NCBI GenBank assembly: GCA_027475525.1
Contig: JAMWFC010000090.1
Span: 372,001-436,000, forward strand
Direction: 5' to 3'
Length of the DNA stretch: 64,000 nucleotides
Origin: Macrolepiota albuminosa
Taxonomy: Eukaryota > Basidiomycota > Agaricomycetes > Agaricales > Agaricaceae
In this document: piece by piece, positions 12,470 to 23,451 of the stretch
Layout: the number at the start of each line of letters is the position of its first letter
Numbering within the stretch: the stretch's first letter is position 1
Notes under the pieces: model-generated
Database searches by the model: none
What the model saw: only the letters and a program-made list of their open reading frames with translations
What the model was told of the DNA's origin: nothing
Program-made: the position numbers and the translations under genes

Positions 12470-12474
12470 CAGGC
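12470..12474. repeat. Target-site duplication CAGGC, right copy
   Basis: Matches 1410-1414. It also carries two bases of the interrupted RNase H codons, so the frame resumes exactly here. Confidence 0.9.
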
Positions 12475-12652
12475 TCACGACATTTGGCTCACTATTCGAT
12501 GGGTACCTACAGATTCCAATAGGGCTGACGGCCCTTCCAGGGGCGTGTTCCCGCCCAAGTCTTTGTTACTTCCCTTTCCTCCTTTTGTTCCATCATACTT
12601 AAATAATTACGTTTGGTTTGCCATTCGTCACAACGAAATTATGGACAATTAG
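12470..12652 (+). CDS. RNase H C-terminus of the YR retrotransposon, part 2
   Basis: Reading on from the target duplication CAGGC in the same phase as the interrupted frame gives the canonical RNase H ending WVPTDSNRADGPSRG, which supplies the last catalytic Asp. The frame closes with TAG at 12650-12652. Joining it at 1414 restores one RT-RH frame, which shows that the intervening 11 kb is a later insertion. The last ~35 codons after the motif are low in similarity and may be non-essential tail. Confidence 0.8.
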   Translation, partial: QAHDIWLTIRWVPTDSNRADGPSRGVFPPKSLLLPFPPFVPSYLNNYVWFAIRHNEIMDN

Positions 12653-12716
12653 TTTCAGATACATACTCCGTTGTACTACTAGCTGATTTTGCAATAGACT
12701 AGAGTTACGGGCCTCA

Positions 12717-14056
12717 TTGATAGGGGAACCCGGGCTAGAGAGGCTGACTTTTATTGCTTGTCTCCCAACACACACTGTGAACTGTGCCTTCGATATTTTG
12801 TCCATGACGTACAGTTACGGGTTCGTGTTCGCTAGATGCAAAGGTCATGACGGTGGTAAGATCCGAGACAACAGGCTACACACCTTGCGTTTCAAGCCGT
12901 ATGACATCTCTTTGAACATTCGAAGACTTGCCACTCCCCATCTTCCTCGGCCTTTCGGCGTCTCTACCAATCATGCCGGTGTAGTGACGGAGCCAGACTA
13001 TGATGAACATAAGGTCAATGTGGTCATTAACCACGCTTGGTCTAAGTCTACGCTGGAGAGATACGACGCCTACGTCAAGGAATTTTTTGCGTTTTGTCGA
13101 GCGAAGGGAGTCGAAATTTCTTCATGCTTCCACGCTTCGGAACACCTGCTATGTTCGTTTGCGGCGTCGATGGCCGGGTCAAGAGCCGGGGGGACAGCGT
13201 CTGCTAAGATCTCTGCATTGAAGGCATGGCATATACAGAACGACTTACCTTGGATGGGTTCATCCCGATTGAAATATACACTGAAAGGCACGGAGAACTT
13301 ACGACCTCTGGATTCAATTAAGCAGAAGCGACCACCGGTATCGCTAAATATGTTTTGCCTTTTCAGGAAACATCTCAACCTCACAAATTCCGAGGATGCT
13401 TGTATCTGGGCCGTTGCATGTACCACGTTCTGGTCTCAAATTCGTATGGGCGAGTTTTGTCCCAAGACAGAAAAGGATCACGACGTCAATCTTACGCCTA
13501 CTTGGGAACAATTCGGCAGTCCTTTCCCGACTGGTACGAGAACATTACATCTGCCTCAAACAAAAAGAGGTGGAATTAAGGGAGAAACAGTGGTGGTCAC
13601 TCGGCAACGCGAGATAAATGACCCAATTGCGGCTCTCAAGAACCATGCTCGCGTCAACAAATGCTCCCAACCTGATACAATCACGTCTTTTAGGAATGCA
13701 GCAGGGGTCTTGATAGGGTTAACAGTTCGCCGCTTCCTTCGACGACTTAATGGGATTCTCATCAATGCACAATCTCGTATTACTGGGCACTGTTTTCGTA
13801 TCGGGGGCACTACGCATTTACTGCTCCAAGGTGTTCCGCCCGACGTTGTCAAGCTGATGGGCAGGTGGACCTCAGATGTGTTTCTACGTTATTGGAGGTC
13901 GTTAGAAATTATCGCACCTATGTACGTGGAACTGTTAAGACCTGTGATGGCGCATCTTTTCTACGTTATTGGAGGTCGTTAGAAATTATCGCACCTATGT
14001 ACGTGGAACTGTTAAGACCTGTGATGGCGCATCTGGATCATCGTCGCCTACGGTAG
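12717..14056 (+). CDS. Tyrosine recombinase of the YR retrotransposon
   Basis: The protein would integrate the circular cDNA by site-specific recombination. Visible catalytic elements are an Arg in QIRMGEFC (box I), HCFR (the HxxR of box II) about 120 residues later, and GRWTSDVFLRYW with the likely nucleophilic Tyr. An N-terminal SAM-like region precedes them (SKSTLERYDAYVKEFFAFCR). As assembled, the frame stops at 13982 because of a 77-bp tandem copy (13881-14034). Removing one copy lets it run on to 14056. The start codon is uncertain: the frame has an ATG at 12717, but the recognisable domain begins about 90 codons later. Confidence 0.8.
13881..14034. repeat. 77-bp tandem duplication in the tyrosine recombinase
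   Basis: Exact 77-bp copies at 13881-13957 and 13958-14034, starting four codons before the catalytic Tyr. Collapse extends the frame to 14056. Confidence 0.97.
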
Positions 14057-14103
14057 GGGTTCGAGATCCTCTTCGCTTTCTTCGGTCGCCTAGGCTACTG
14101 CGA

Positions 14104-14838
14104 TGAGGGATTACCAAATCTAGCGCGAGGAGGATTCTCAGCCGCCCCTATTTCACGTTAGGTCGGCTACCCCCATCCTTGGACAACGTATGTGGAAAAT
14201 TGAAGGATCTTATCTTAACTTTGTACATTTAAGAAAATCTACCCATAAGGCATGCTGAAACAGGTACAAAATGGAATGATACAGAAAGGAGGCACGGGAT
14301 GAATGTAGCATATATTTTGTAACATGACCCAAGCGTGACTGGAATCGGTTGTCCTGCAACCACCAGCTCACGCTCAGAATTCTTCGAACGCCCACCCACC
14401 CACACCTACTGACATTTGATCTAGATGTACATGTATTTCCTTTCATTATCGCATTATCTTCTATTCCTTTTTTACATTTATTCATATGTTTCCTCTTTTT
14501 ACATTATTCATATGATCCTGAATCCTTGGACATTATTTATAACATTCATTTTTGCATACTTTATCATTCTACATATTCTGTCTTTCCTGTCTCGTGGGAT
14601 TACCAAATCTAGCGCAAGGAGGATTCTCAGTCACCCTTATTTCACATTAGGTCGGCTACCCCCATCCTTAGACAACGTATGTGGAAAATTGAAGGATCTT
14701 ATCTTAAGTTTGTACATTTAAGAAAATCTACCCATAAGGCATCCTTAGACAACGTATGTGGAAAATTGAAGGATCTTATCTTAAGTTTGTACATTTAAGA
14801 AAATCTACCCATAAGGCATGCTGAAACAGGTACAAAAT
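14104..14838 (+). repeat. Repeated 3' blocks of the YR element (candidate split direct repeats)
   Basis: A block of about 165 bp beginning GGGATTACCAAATCTAGCGC occurs at about 14104-14273 and again from about 14597, with only a few differences, separated by about 325 bp. Both continue through the same stretch ending near CATGCTGAAACAGGTACAAAAT. Ngaro-type elements end in a B1-A2-B2 arrangement, and two copies of one block flanking a unique segment fit that. The second copy is lengthened by one of the 77-bp tandem duplications (14663-14819). The A repeats cannot be checked because the 5' end of the element is outside the window. Confidence 0.5.
14663..14819. repeat. 77-bp-period tandem duplication in the YR element 3' repeat
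   Basis: Period 77 with an 80-bp match. It is non-coding, and only the second of the two 3' blocks carries it. Confidence 0.95.
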
Positions 14839-14898
14839 AGTATCTAAAAAGTTTATGAATGGGGAATCGCTATGCAATCCCCTTTAGGAAAAACCTGT

Positions 14899-15158
14899 CA
14901 TAGAAACTTCCCAATTAGGCAATTTCTTACGCTAGTCACCAGTATCTAAAAAGGTTATGAATGGAGAATCGCTGTGCAATCCCCTTTAGGAAACCGAGCC
15001 GGATCAATGACTAGTCGAACTATGCCGAACATGCACACACCCACTAGGAGATGAGAATATGTATGCGTGGTGGGATTGCACAGCGATTCCCCATTCATAA
15101 CCTTTTTAGATACTGGTGACTAGTGTAAGAAATTGCCTAATGGGAAGTTTCTATGAAA
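14899..15158. repeat. Large imperfect inverted repeat (foldback/MITE-like)
   Basis: Arms of about 86 bp (about 14899-14984 and 15073-15158) are near-perfect reverse complements around an 88-bp loop. The shared core is GTATCTAAAAAGGTTATGAA followed by a GAATCGCT-type stretch. A third, direct partial copy lies at about 14842-14889, and diverged copies of the outer arm continue to about 15265. No coding capacity. It could be a MITE or a remnant of nested non-autonomous elements. No target duplication was recognised. Confidence 0.7.
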
Positions 15159-15321
15159 GTTTCTGAAACAAGTACATCCTGTAAAAACTGCCTAATTGGG
15201 AAATTTCTATACACCATCCCTAAGTGCATCCTGTAAAAATTGCTTAATTAGAAAATTTCATAAAAGTTCATGAAGAAACACTGGTTAGAAATCGATATCT
15301 ATACCGGACTGAGGGTGAGTA

Positions 15322-15675
15322 TGTCGCAGCATATCGCAATAACGTATAATTGATAATACAATACAATACAATCTGGGAGTCAATAATCGAAGATGATTTT
15401 ATAAGTACAAGTAAGATAAGAAGTAAACGATAGAGGCTCACCTGGGAGTCAATAATCGAAGATGATTTTGACCCCAGGTGGCGACGTGTTTATAACTAGT
15501 CATAGAGGTAAGACATGTGGAGTAGGGTCGAGGGCATTTTGAATTGTATGAGTAAGTCGTATGAGAAATATTTGAAAAAGACATTAACGAAATGAAACAT
15601 ACGAGTTATGACAATAAATGATGACGTTAAGATATGGCGGTACTTAGCCGAAGTTGTTAGTCAATTTCCTCGACA
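15322..15675 (-). repeat. 3' LTR of the Copia element
   Basis: It starts TGTCGCAG and ends CTCGACA on the plus strand, with inverted termini TGTCG/CGACA. An internal direct repeat, CTGGGAGTCAATAATCGAAG, occurs twice about 70 bp apart. The last pol codons and stop (15657-15659) lie inside this LTR. The purine-rich AAGTGGGAG on the minus strand directly before it is the likely polypurine tract. Confidence 0.93.
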
Positions 15676-16541
15676 CTCCCACTTGACGGCAACGCAGGCA
15701 GAAGGACGCCTAATCTGGCACGATGTTTCTCGAAAATTTCTCTAGGCAAAGCCTTCGTAAGAGTATCTGCTATCATGTCACGAGTAGAAATATACTGAAG
15801 CTTGATATTTTTTCGTTTGATATGTTCACGTATAAAATGAAATCGAATATCGATGTGCTTGGCGTGCGAGTGACCAACGGGATTTTTAGATAATGCGATG
15901 CTTCCTGTATTGTCAGTGTGAATGATCGTGGCTTTCATTTGCTCGAAGTCCAGATCCTTCAGGAGATTACGAAGCCATATAGCCTCATGAGTAGAATTGG
16001 CCAAAGCAATGTATTCGGCTTCAACGGTGGAGGTCGCCGTAACAAGTTGTTTTCGAGAGGACCAGGAAATGAGGCTTTCATTAATGTCGAAGCACCAGCC
16101 ACTGATGGACCGCCGATCATACTGATCTTGCGCCCAGTTAGCATCGCTCCAACCAACGAGCGTAATACTTCCCCTTTCCAAACCTCCAAGTTTCAAACAG
16201 TACGACTTGGTTCTCTTTAAATAGCGCAGAACTCGTTTGCATCTGGCGAGGTGAGGAATACCCAGATTTTTGGAGAACTGGGCGAGCAGACTGACCGAAA
16301 ACTGGATGTCCGGACGAGTTTGCGTGGCATAAAGGAGAGAACCAATTATAGATAGATAATGTAATCCGTTAGCGTACTTTTTGTAACTTTCCCGCTCGTC
16401 ATCGGAATGAGGCGATTGTAATAGAGATAGATTATGATTGGTGGGCAAGGGGGTGGCAACTGGATGACAAGATGACATGCCAAATCGATCGAGAATGGAT
16501 TCGACGTAAATTGATTGATTCAAATAAATCGTGCAATCAGG
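15657..16541 (-). pseudogene. Copia RT end and RNase H
   Basis: After the second TGA the same frame encodes INLNQSIYVESILDRF-type sequence (here LNQSIYVESILDRFGMSSCH). RNase H then follows with LVGWSDANWAQD, the Glu in TSTVEAEYIALA and the Asp in IHTDNTGSIAL. It ends with TAA inside the 3' LTR. All three pol segments together look like one polyprotein interrupted only by two TGA codons. Confidence 0.82.
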
Positions 16542-18128
16542 TCAATTCCTTTTGATTTGGAGGCCAAGAAGATAATGGATTTCACCTAAATCGGTGATGT
16601 CGAATTCTTTGTCCATGTCCTGTTTGAATGAGATGATTTTATACAGGTCTTTACCTGCAATGGCCATGTCATCGACGTAGACCAATACAATCAACACTAT
16701 CTTCCCGTTCGCGCGTAAAATGTAGAGGCAATCGTCAGCGTGGGAGGGTAGAAAACCAAGGCACATCAGCACATCATGGAGTCTCTCTTTCCATTGGCGG
16801 CCAGCTTGTTTGAGCCCGTAGATGGCCTTAAGAAGTCTCCAATACTTTGCCTTCCCAATCCCCGTAGGTGCTTTCATATATATTTCTTCTTCGAGATTTC
16901 CCTCTAAATAGGCTCCAACAACATTGATCTGATGTATTTCTAGATTGAGTGTGGCGGCAAGGGTTAAAAATACTCTTAGCGTCGTAAATTTGGCAACAGA
17001 AGAGAACGTATCGTTATAGTCTATGCCAGGGATTTGAGAAAATCCTTGAGCTACGATGCGAGCCTTGAACTTTGCGTGGTTTCCCTTTTCATCGAGTTTC
17101 TCCTTTAGGACGATCTTGCTTCCCACGGCCCGTTTACTGGGAGGTAATTCTCCCACTTCTTCGAATACTCCCTTTTGTAAAAGTTGACTGTATTCTCTTT
17201 CAACGGCGCATCGCCAACCTTCAGCTTGAGGAGAATTCAAAGCTTCTTCAATACGTGGCCCAGATACAGCGACAAATGCCATGTGAGGCGCAGATTCTTC
17301 TTCCTCCGAATCTTGCTGATATCTGATTGGTACACGTTTAACACGATTTGAGGGTTCGCGTTTTGGCAAGTCTGACCACTTGGTTTTCTTGCGAGGTGCC
17401 GACGGAATAATGGGAGTGGTACTACGGGACACCGGTGGAGTTGACGACGTAGTAACAGGATACTGCAAGTCTTCAATTGGTGTGTCGTTATCAGAGGTAC
17501 CTTCTGGAAGATTTTCATTAATTAATTGATTTTCGACTTCAGATTCGGAGGAGGGTTTTGGGATAGATACGTCGATAGGCTGGCTTGATTCAGGATAAAC
17601 CGTGGTGTTGATGAAATCGTTGATTTCTTCTGCGGAAGAGGAAGTAAGTCCCGAATCTAATTTGGCCAGCTCACTAGGCGTATCGTCCTCATAGAACTCG
17701 ACATCTCTTGAAGCAATTAATTTACTGTTCTCCAAATCTTCCAATTTATACCCCTTGGTTTTGTTCGACCACCAACCCAACATCCTCACATGTACAGCCC
17801 TCGATTCCAGTTTTCCGTGACGCACCTCTTTGGGCACATGTGCCCAACCTAAAGAACCGAAGATCCTCATATGAGACAAATCGGGCCTTCGACCGTACCA
17901 CTCGGTGTAAGGGATTTTCCCTTGTAGTGCAGAGGTAGGAGTGATGGACCTTATATACACGGCGTATAAGAACGCCTCGCCCCAGTAACGTAGATCCATT
18001 TTGGCAGCGTGCAACATGCTTCTCACCATCTCCATTAGTATGGCTATGGTACGTTCAGCAATCCCGTTTTGCTGGGGTCTGTAGGGATTAGTGGTTTGAT
18101 GCTGAATACCATTCTGTCTGCAGAATTC
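16542..18128 (-). pseudogene. Copia integrase C-part and reverse transcriptase
   Basis: In the same frame directly after the TGA, the integrase goes on with NGIQHQTTNPYRPQQNGIAE, giving the third catalytic Glu. RT follows with KARIVAQGFSQIPGIDY, VVGAYLEGNLEEEIYM, IYGLKQAGRQWKERL and the catalytic VLVYVDDMAIAG. The frame stops at TGA 16542-16544 just after LLGLQIKRN, a point where Copia pol proteins normally continue. Confidence 0.82.
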
Positions 18129-20083
18129 TCACATGACGTCGTTCACAAACTCGGTACCATTGTCTGTCCAAATTGCCTTAACGAGTTTTCCACCCTCGCG
18201 CTCATAACGAGCGACATTGTCGTGAACAGCTGCATGTACCTCTTCCTTGCTTTCGAGGAGTGTGCCGGAAGGTAGACGCTTACTCACCTCTACTACTGCA
18301 AGTGCGTAACGTTTACCGTCCCAAGTAGGCACGCTCATGGGACCTGTAAGATCCATTACTAGAAGCTCATTAGTGTCGTATTGAGTTGAACTTCGTTCTG
18401 GAAGAGGTGGTCTAGTGGCTTTGCCTTCAGCGCAGCCACTACAAAGTCGATCGAATTCGCGAGGTAACTTTAAGTTGACGCCTGTCACGAGCTCCTTATC
18501 GACCATAATTTTGATAGTACGAGGACTAAGATGCCCGAGGCGACGATGCCATAATCGCATGGTGGGACGACTTGCAATGTAAGCAACTCTATTGTTATCA
18601 ATACCAAGAGTCATGGTTGCAATTCGATAGAGCGTCCCTTCAGCACCAATCAAATTTGCGTGAATGAAGTCCTTTCCATTCCAAGCAAGGCTTATACCAT
18701 AAGGTAAGCCATTGATTGTGGCGCCAGCTCGTTGTAGTGACCCGAGACTAATCAAATTGGCACCAAGGGATGGAATGTGAAGAACGTCGTGCAATTGGAC
18801 ATCCATAATACCATCAGGCAGGCAAGTCCTGAACAAAATAGTACCTTTTCCAGTGACTTTCAAGGTATTCATGCCACCCACAGAAATGTGCTGATCATTG
18901 ATGAGATTATAGTTTGTGAAATATGATCGATCAGCAATCATATGGCAAGACGCTGCACTATCGAGGAGCAGGCCAGATGGCATTCCCGTATTGGTGGCCA
19001 TTAATAACTTGCCCACCTCTCGTGAGGAGTCCTCCTGTTTTGCAGGCAATGAAAGCAATAAATTCGCATTTCCGACAGGCTTGGATTTGTTCAATTTCGG
19101 ACATTTTGGATGCCAGTGACCTTTTTCGCCACAGTTGTGGCAAACGTCATCGGGTTTCGGCTCGCGTTTGAGTCTAGGATTTTTCTTCGCAATCTTGTGG
19201 TCACCCTTGCTCCCACTCAAATTGTGTTTCCTCTTCGACACGAAAGCCAAAGTTTTGGTAGAGGCAGAATCCTCGAGGGTAAGCCTGTCATAAACAGACA
19301 ATAACTCTGTCGTGACCATCTCAAGAGTCAAAGAAGTACTCCGAAGTAACAAGCTTTGCTTGACTACGTCCCACGTTGGAGTCTTGGGCAATGAAAGAAG
19401 AATAGCGTTCAAAATAGTGAAGTCGTCGATTTTGTGTCCAGCATCAATGAAGCGGGAGTCTTGGGCAATGAAAGAAGAATAGCGTTCAAAATAGTGAAGT
19501 CGTCGATTTTGTGTCCAGCATCAATGAAGCGGCGACGAATAACCATATAGAACCCGAGATGATCAGTCAAGGGTGATTTTCTGTCCCATTGCTTCGCGTA
19601 CATCTGCTGATAATAATAGTGGACGTTCATCCCACTATGCTGGTCGACGTAGTTTTTTTGTAACTGGTCCCAAACATTCTTTGAACTCGTATAATCGGTA
19701 ATGGCTTCACGTTGAGTATATTCCATCGCAGCTCGGATAAGCCCAATGGCTGAATCATCTCTAGTGACCCAACGTAGGTACTTTTCCTGTGCGTGCTCCC
19801 AGGTTGAGAATTCCTTGGTCTGCATGGCCTTCATCAGGTCGTCCCCCTCCTTATAAGGAGAGTCAGGCTTTTCGTCACTTTTAGGACAAGATGGAGCCAG
19901 CAATTCGGAATATTCGGCGGGTGGTTTAGGCGGGCGAGTTTCGCGTCCAGAGACTACTCCCCATAATCCCTTTGCCAGTAGAGCAGACTTCATATTATCT
20001 GCCCACATATGGTAATTCGTACCGTTGAACTTCGGAAACTGTAAAGTTTCTGAAGTATTGTCATTCGCGGCAGCGGGGCCCAT
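18129..20083 (-). pseudogene. Copia gag, protease and integrase N-part
   Basis: The start is taken at the ATG at 20083 (MGPAAANDN), because the earlier ATG at 20149 lies in the LTR. Gag includes FPKFNGTNYHMWADNM, typical of Copia/UBN2 gag, and the zinc knuckle CHNCGEKGHWHPKC. The protease shows LLLDSAASCHM (the D-S-A active site). Integrase begins with LWHRRLGHLSPRTIKIM and contributes VMDLTGPM and IWTDNGTEF, the first two acidic residues of DDE. The frame is offset by a 77-bp duplication (19378-19532) whose removal joins gag to pol. It stops at TGA 18129-18131 within integrase. Confidence 0.82.
19378..19532. repeat. 77-bp-period tandem duplication in Copia gag
   Basis: Period 77, match 78 bp. 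The two frames differ by 737 nt, and 737 minus 77 is a multiple of three. Confidence 0.97.
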
Positions 20084-20087
20084 AACC

Positions 20088-20441
20088 TGTCGCAGCATAT
20101 CGCAATAACGTATAATTGATAATACAATACAATACAATCTGGGAGTCAATAATCGAAGATGATTTTATAAGTACAAGTAAGATAAGAAGTAAACGATAGA
20201 GGCTCACCTGGGAGTCAATAATCGAAGATGATTTTGACCCCAGGTGGCGACGTGTTTATAACTAGTCATAGAGGTAAGACATGTGGAGTAGGGTCGAGGG
20301 CATTTTGAATTGTATGAGTAAGTCGTATGAGAAATATTTGAAAAAGACATTAACGAAATGAAACATACGAGTTATGACAATAAATGATGACGTTGAGATA
20401 TGGCGGTACTTAGCCGAAGTTGTTAGTCAATTTCCTCGACA
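20088..20441 (-). repeat. 5' LTR of the Copia element
   Basis: One-base difference from the partner LTR. The primer-binding site (20076-20087) abuts it, and the likely gag start codon (20081-20083) lies inside that site. Confidence 0.93.
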
Positions 20442-20826
20442 GAGTAACTGCGCTTTTCTTGATTATTTACACACGAACTAACTGTACCGTAGAATAACTT
20501 ACATTTGTTCTTAGGTACAGTTCGAATATTAGTCGATTATACCGGACTGAGGGAATAACTTACATTTGTTCTTAGGATCTGGTTTCTAACACATCTTACG
20601 TATTCAACCGCAACGTAAGGGTGGGACACGCAGGTGACTTTGAACCCTCTAATGCAGTATTTGTGCGACATATCCTGTTTCCGGCCCGTTTGTTTCCAGT
20701 CATCGATCTGGACCACGAAATGTCAAAGGGTGGGAGAGCGCCCATCACTCACTACCTAACTCTCTGGTGATTTGGTTTTGCTGTGGATTCTCAATCTTAC
20801 ACCTTTGTGCATGCCGTGCTTTGAGA

Positions 20827-23451
20827 ATGTCACTTGGTCAACGCACTACAAATCCTAATCACCAATACGATGAAGGTGCTCAAAAACTGTGGTCCATCTT
20901 TGTTGACGCAGCAGAACAACATGATGCTGTTGTAACAGGTACTTGGAAAGTTGGTCTGGACAGTACCTTGATTTTTGTGAGTTTCATTCTTTCTAACCTG
21001 AATGGAATGCGAGCAATATCTTCCTTGTCCTGTTTATAGTCTGGACTTTTCTCTGCCACAGTCACAGCCTTCATTGTTGAGAGCTACAAGTTATTGAAAC
21101 CTGACCCCAACACTGCGACAATCGCCCTTCTGACTCAGATATTAGCCGTAGAACGTGAAATAGCTTTTCACGGAGATACCGCAATTCCTTTGCCTCCGCC
21201 TCTGCCCAGTGACTTCAAAATTCCTGTATGGGCTATCGCTGTCAATGTCCTGTGGTTCCTGAGTCTCACATTTATACTTACCGCCGCTGTCACTGTCACT
21301 CTGGTGCAGAAATGGGTTAGGGACTATGACCATCGTGTCCATCGCTTCCCTCAACCATTGAAACGCGCGCGGATGTGGCTATTTTTGACCGCCGGCATTG
21401 ACAAATGGAAGTTAGATGATCTGGTGGGAAACATTCCGGTGCTGCTTCACATGTCTCTACTCCTTTTCTTCATTGGGCTCTGTATTTTCCTGGCGAAGAT
21501 TTCCTGGCCCGTTGTAGTGTTTGTGGGGATTGCTCTCTTCTGTTGGCTCTTCTTCTATTTCATCGCAACCATTGGCCCATTGCGCGATTTCGCTTCTCCG
21601 CTCGAAACCCCATTTTCAAGCATCATTCGATATATCTCGTCTTTTATTGGCCATCGCTCCCAAGAACAGCTACTTAGCCTCAGTGCGCTTCGTGAGGTGA
21701 AGGCCATGAGGCCCTTGAATCCAGATGAGGTGGATGCACGTGCGATTAGTTGGACAGTCCAGAGGTCCACCGATGATAGGGAACGTGAAGATCTCCTGTC
21801 CTGCATTCCTAGCTTTCTTAAGTCTGATGATGGAAGGAAAACCTGGAAGAAGTTGTTAGAGGACACAGAGATCGTTGAAGTATTCATCAGGGGAACTGCG
21901 GGTCTTTTGGATGTGGCATCATCATTGTCTGGTAACCAAGTCAATCCTCACGAAGTGACACGAGTTACTATCTGCTTCGATGCCTTGTTTGCTCTCCTTC
22001 GTGCGACCCCTCATAGCTTGCCTTCGAAGATACCTGTCTCTTCCCTCTCCAAGCCTCTTTACCGATTAGCCCATGCCAGGTACCAGGACCAGATAGCATT
22101 CCAGACTAGGGCGATCTGTGTACATGCGCTCCACCAACACCTCTCTGAGACTCCAAGGATGCCAGACTCGAAGGGGCTGTGGCATCTTGGCCTGCGAGCT
22201 GATCAAAAGTTGCAGGAAGTCGATCTCAAGTGCCGAGAGTTAAGGTGCGATATCGAAAAATTCAATCAAGCAAATGACATCGCCTCAGGCAACTATGACA
22301 CAATTTCGAAATCGCTTGCAGGCTATCTCGATGTCATACATTCAAGCTCAGAGACTCTGACGATTTGGCTACAAGACAAATGCGACATGAAAGATGTTGC
22401 TAAAGACGTCCTTGGAGACTGGGCTGATTACCTGATGGAACTTCGAGCAATTATTGAAAAATATTCTGACCCATCCAGACACGGTTTGTTGTCGCTTTCT
22501 TATACGAACATTCCGTATATTAGAGGAGGGACGTGGAACATTTTGGCGCTTTTGATCATGGCATACATGCGGCACACGGAAGTCTATTCGCCGCTCCCTC
22601 CTTTACCCGGCGATCGGTTGGATTCTCAGAAGTCATTTTGGTTTCATTTTTACCATTCTGACGTTCTGGACACAAGGTGGATACCAAAAGCTTTCGATCA
22701 AGAACTGGACGTACTAGCATCTGCCCTGGATATCCTAGTTCCACAAAGGGAGAATGTCCAAGTCGGCGGGAGCTTTAAGACCAACACTGATAATGACATA
22801 ATGACGCTGCTCAGATTTTCTCATTCCCATCCTCGGCCCAGACTACCAACAATGGGGCGACCATTTTCCTTGTGGGCGTCTATTGTTTATGCAACAGCAT
22901 CCGGCTGTGAGACTCGCGGACTATCAGATCTGGTTTGTGCTTTAAGGAGCGCAAATTTCCGCGGGAACGACATCCAAACAATCACTGGACCGATCATCGG
23001 AGAAACCTTACGCATCCTGAAGGAAGGATTCACCTTTAAGAAATCAACAGGATCTCTATTACTTTCTTGCAGCGTTTTACAAGATGTGTTAAGCTGGGAA
23101 CGAGAAGGAGGACTTTTTCCTTTTTCTGAAGCGAACATCGAATACCTTGTGAACAAGGTCTTTCTCGACATTCTAAAGAAATTAAACGGTTTCATCCTTC
23201 TTCGAGACGGGAGCCCAGACAGTGTGAACATTATCGAGGATTTGGAAGAGAGCTCGGAAAGGATGGCTAGCACCCCTCTTCACGACCATCGAGTCTTGTA
23301 CGTTGCGTCAGTTCAAGGACCTTCTCAGGAACCGTCCCGAGGCTTGAACAACATAGAATTCAGCCAGGTAGTTCTTGACAGAGAGAGAAAGCGGATCTGT
23401 TCCTGTATAATGGAAGGAAGAAAGCGAACCATCAACCCTCATACACCATGA
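20827..23451 (+). CDS. DUF6535-family membrane protein
   Basis: Two exons: 20827-20976 and 21040-23451, joined across a 63-nt GTGAG...ATAG intron, giving about 853 residues. The join restores the family signature: WSIFVDAAEQHDAVVTGTWK before it, then LIF/SGLFSATVTAFIVESYKLL and DPNTATIALLTQI. DUF6535 proteins are abundant in agaricomycetes. They have an N-terminal conserved block with several membrane spans (here AIAVNVLWFLSLTFILTAAV, VLLHMSLLLFFIGLCIFLAK, VVVFVGIALFCWLFFYFIAT) and a long variable soluble C-terminus. Their function is unknown. No internal stops were seen. An upstream in-frame ATG at 20767 would add 20 residues that do not look like the family. Confidence 0.85.

Larger units (their letters stand above)
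1..14838 (+). mobile_element. Tyrosine-recombinase retrotransposon (Ngaro/DIRS-like), 5'-truncated by the window edge, split by a Gypsy insertion
   Basis: The element carries a reverse transcriptase/RNase H frame (1-1414 continued at 12470-12652), a separate tyrosine recombinase frame (12717-14056) and repeated 3' blocks (14104-14838), all on the plus strand. RT-RH followed by a tyrosine recombinase instead of a DDE integrase is the hallmark of the YR retrotransposons (DIRS, Ngaro). I see no methyltransferase domain, which would favour Ngaro over DIRS, but the 5' part lies outside the window. A minus-strand Gypsy element interrupts the RNase H frame. The right boundary is set at the end of the second 3' repeat block and is approximate. 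Confidence 0.8.
15322..20441 (-). mobile_element. Ty1/Copia element, full length, with two in-frame stops
   Basis: Two 354-bp LTRs (15322-15675 and 20088-20441) differ at a single base (GTTAAG against GTTGAG). They are flanked by the target duplication GAGTA (15317-15321 and 20442-20446). The internal minus-strand frame has gag, protease, integrase, RT and RNase H in Copia order. Next to the 5' LTR the minus strand reads GGTTATGGGCCC, close to the complement of the anticodon stem-loop of initiator Met-tRNA, the half-tRNA primer known from Drosophila copia. Near-identical LTRs mean recent insertion, yet two TGA codons and a 77-bp duplication interrupt gag-pol. Confidence 0.92.
15282..20591. 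repeat. Old LTR remnant split by the Copia element
   Basis: The pieces 15282-15321 and 20447-20591 together read from TGGTTAGAAAT to GGTTTCTAACA. The second piece contains two copies of a GAATAACTTACATTTGTTCT-like stretch. The same arrangement (CAGACTGAGAGGTGAGTAA, then AACTGTACC, then two copies of a GAATAAACTTA stretch and TTTCTAACA) occurs in the LTR at 36021-36354, so the two belong to one family. Only the 3' part of the LTR is recognisable here. Confidence 0.6.
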
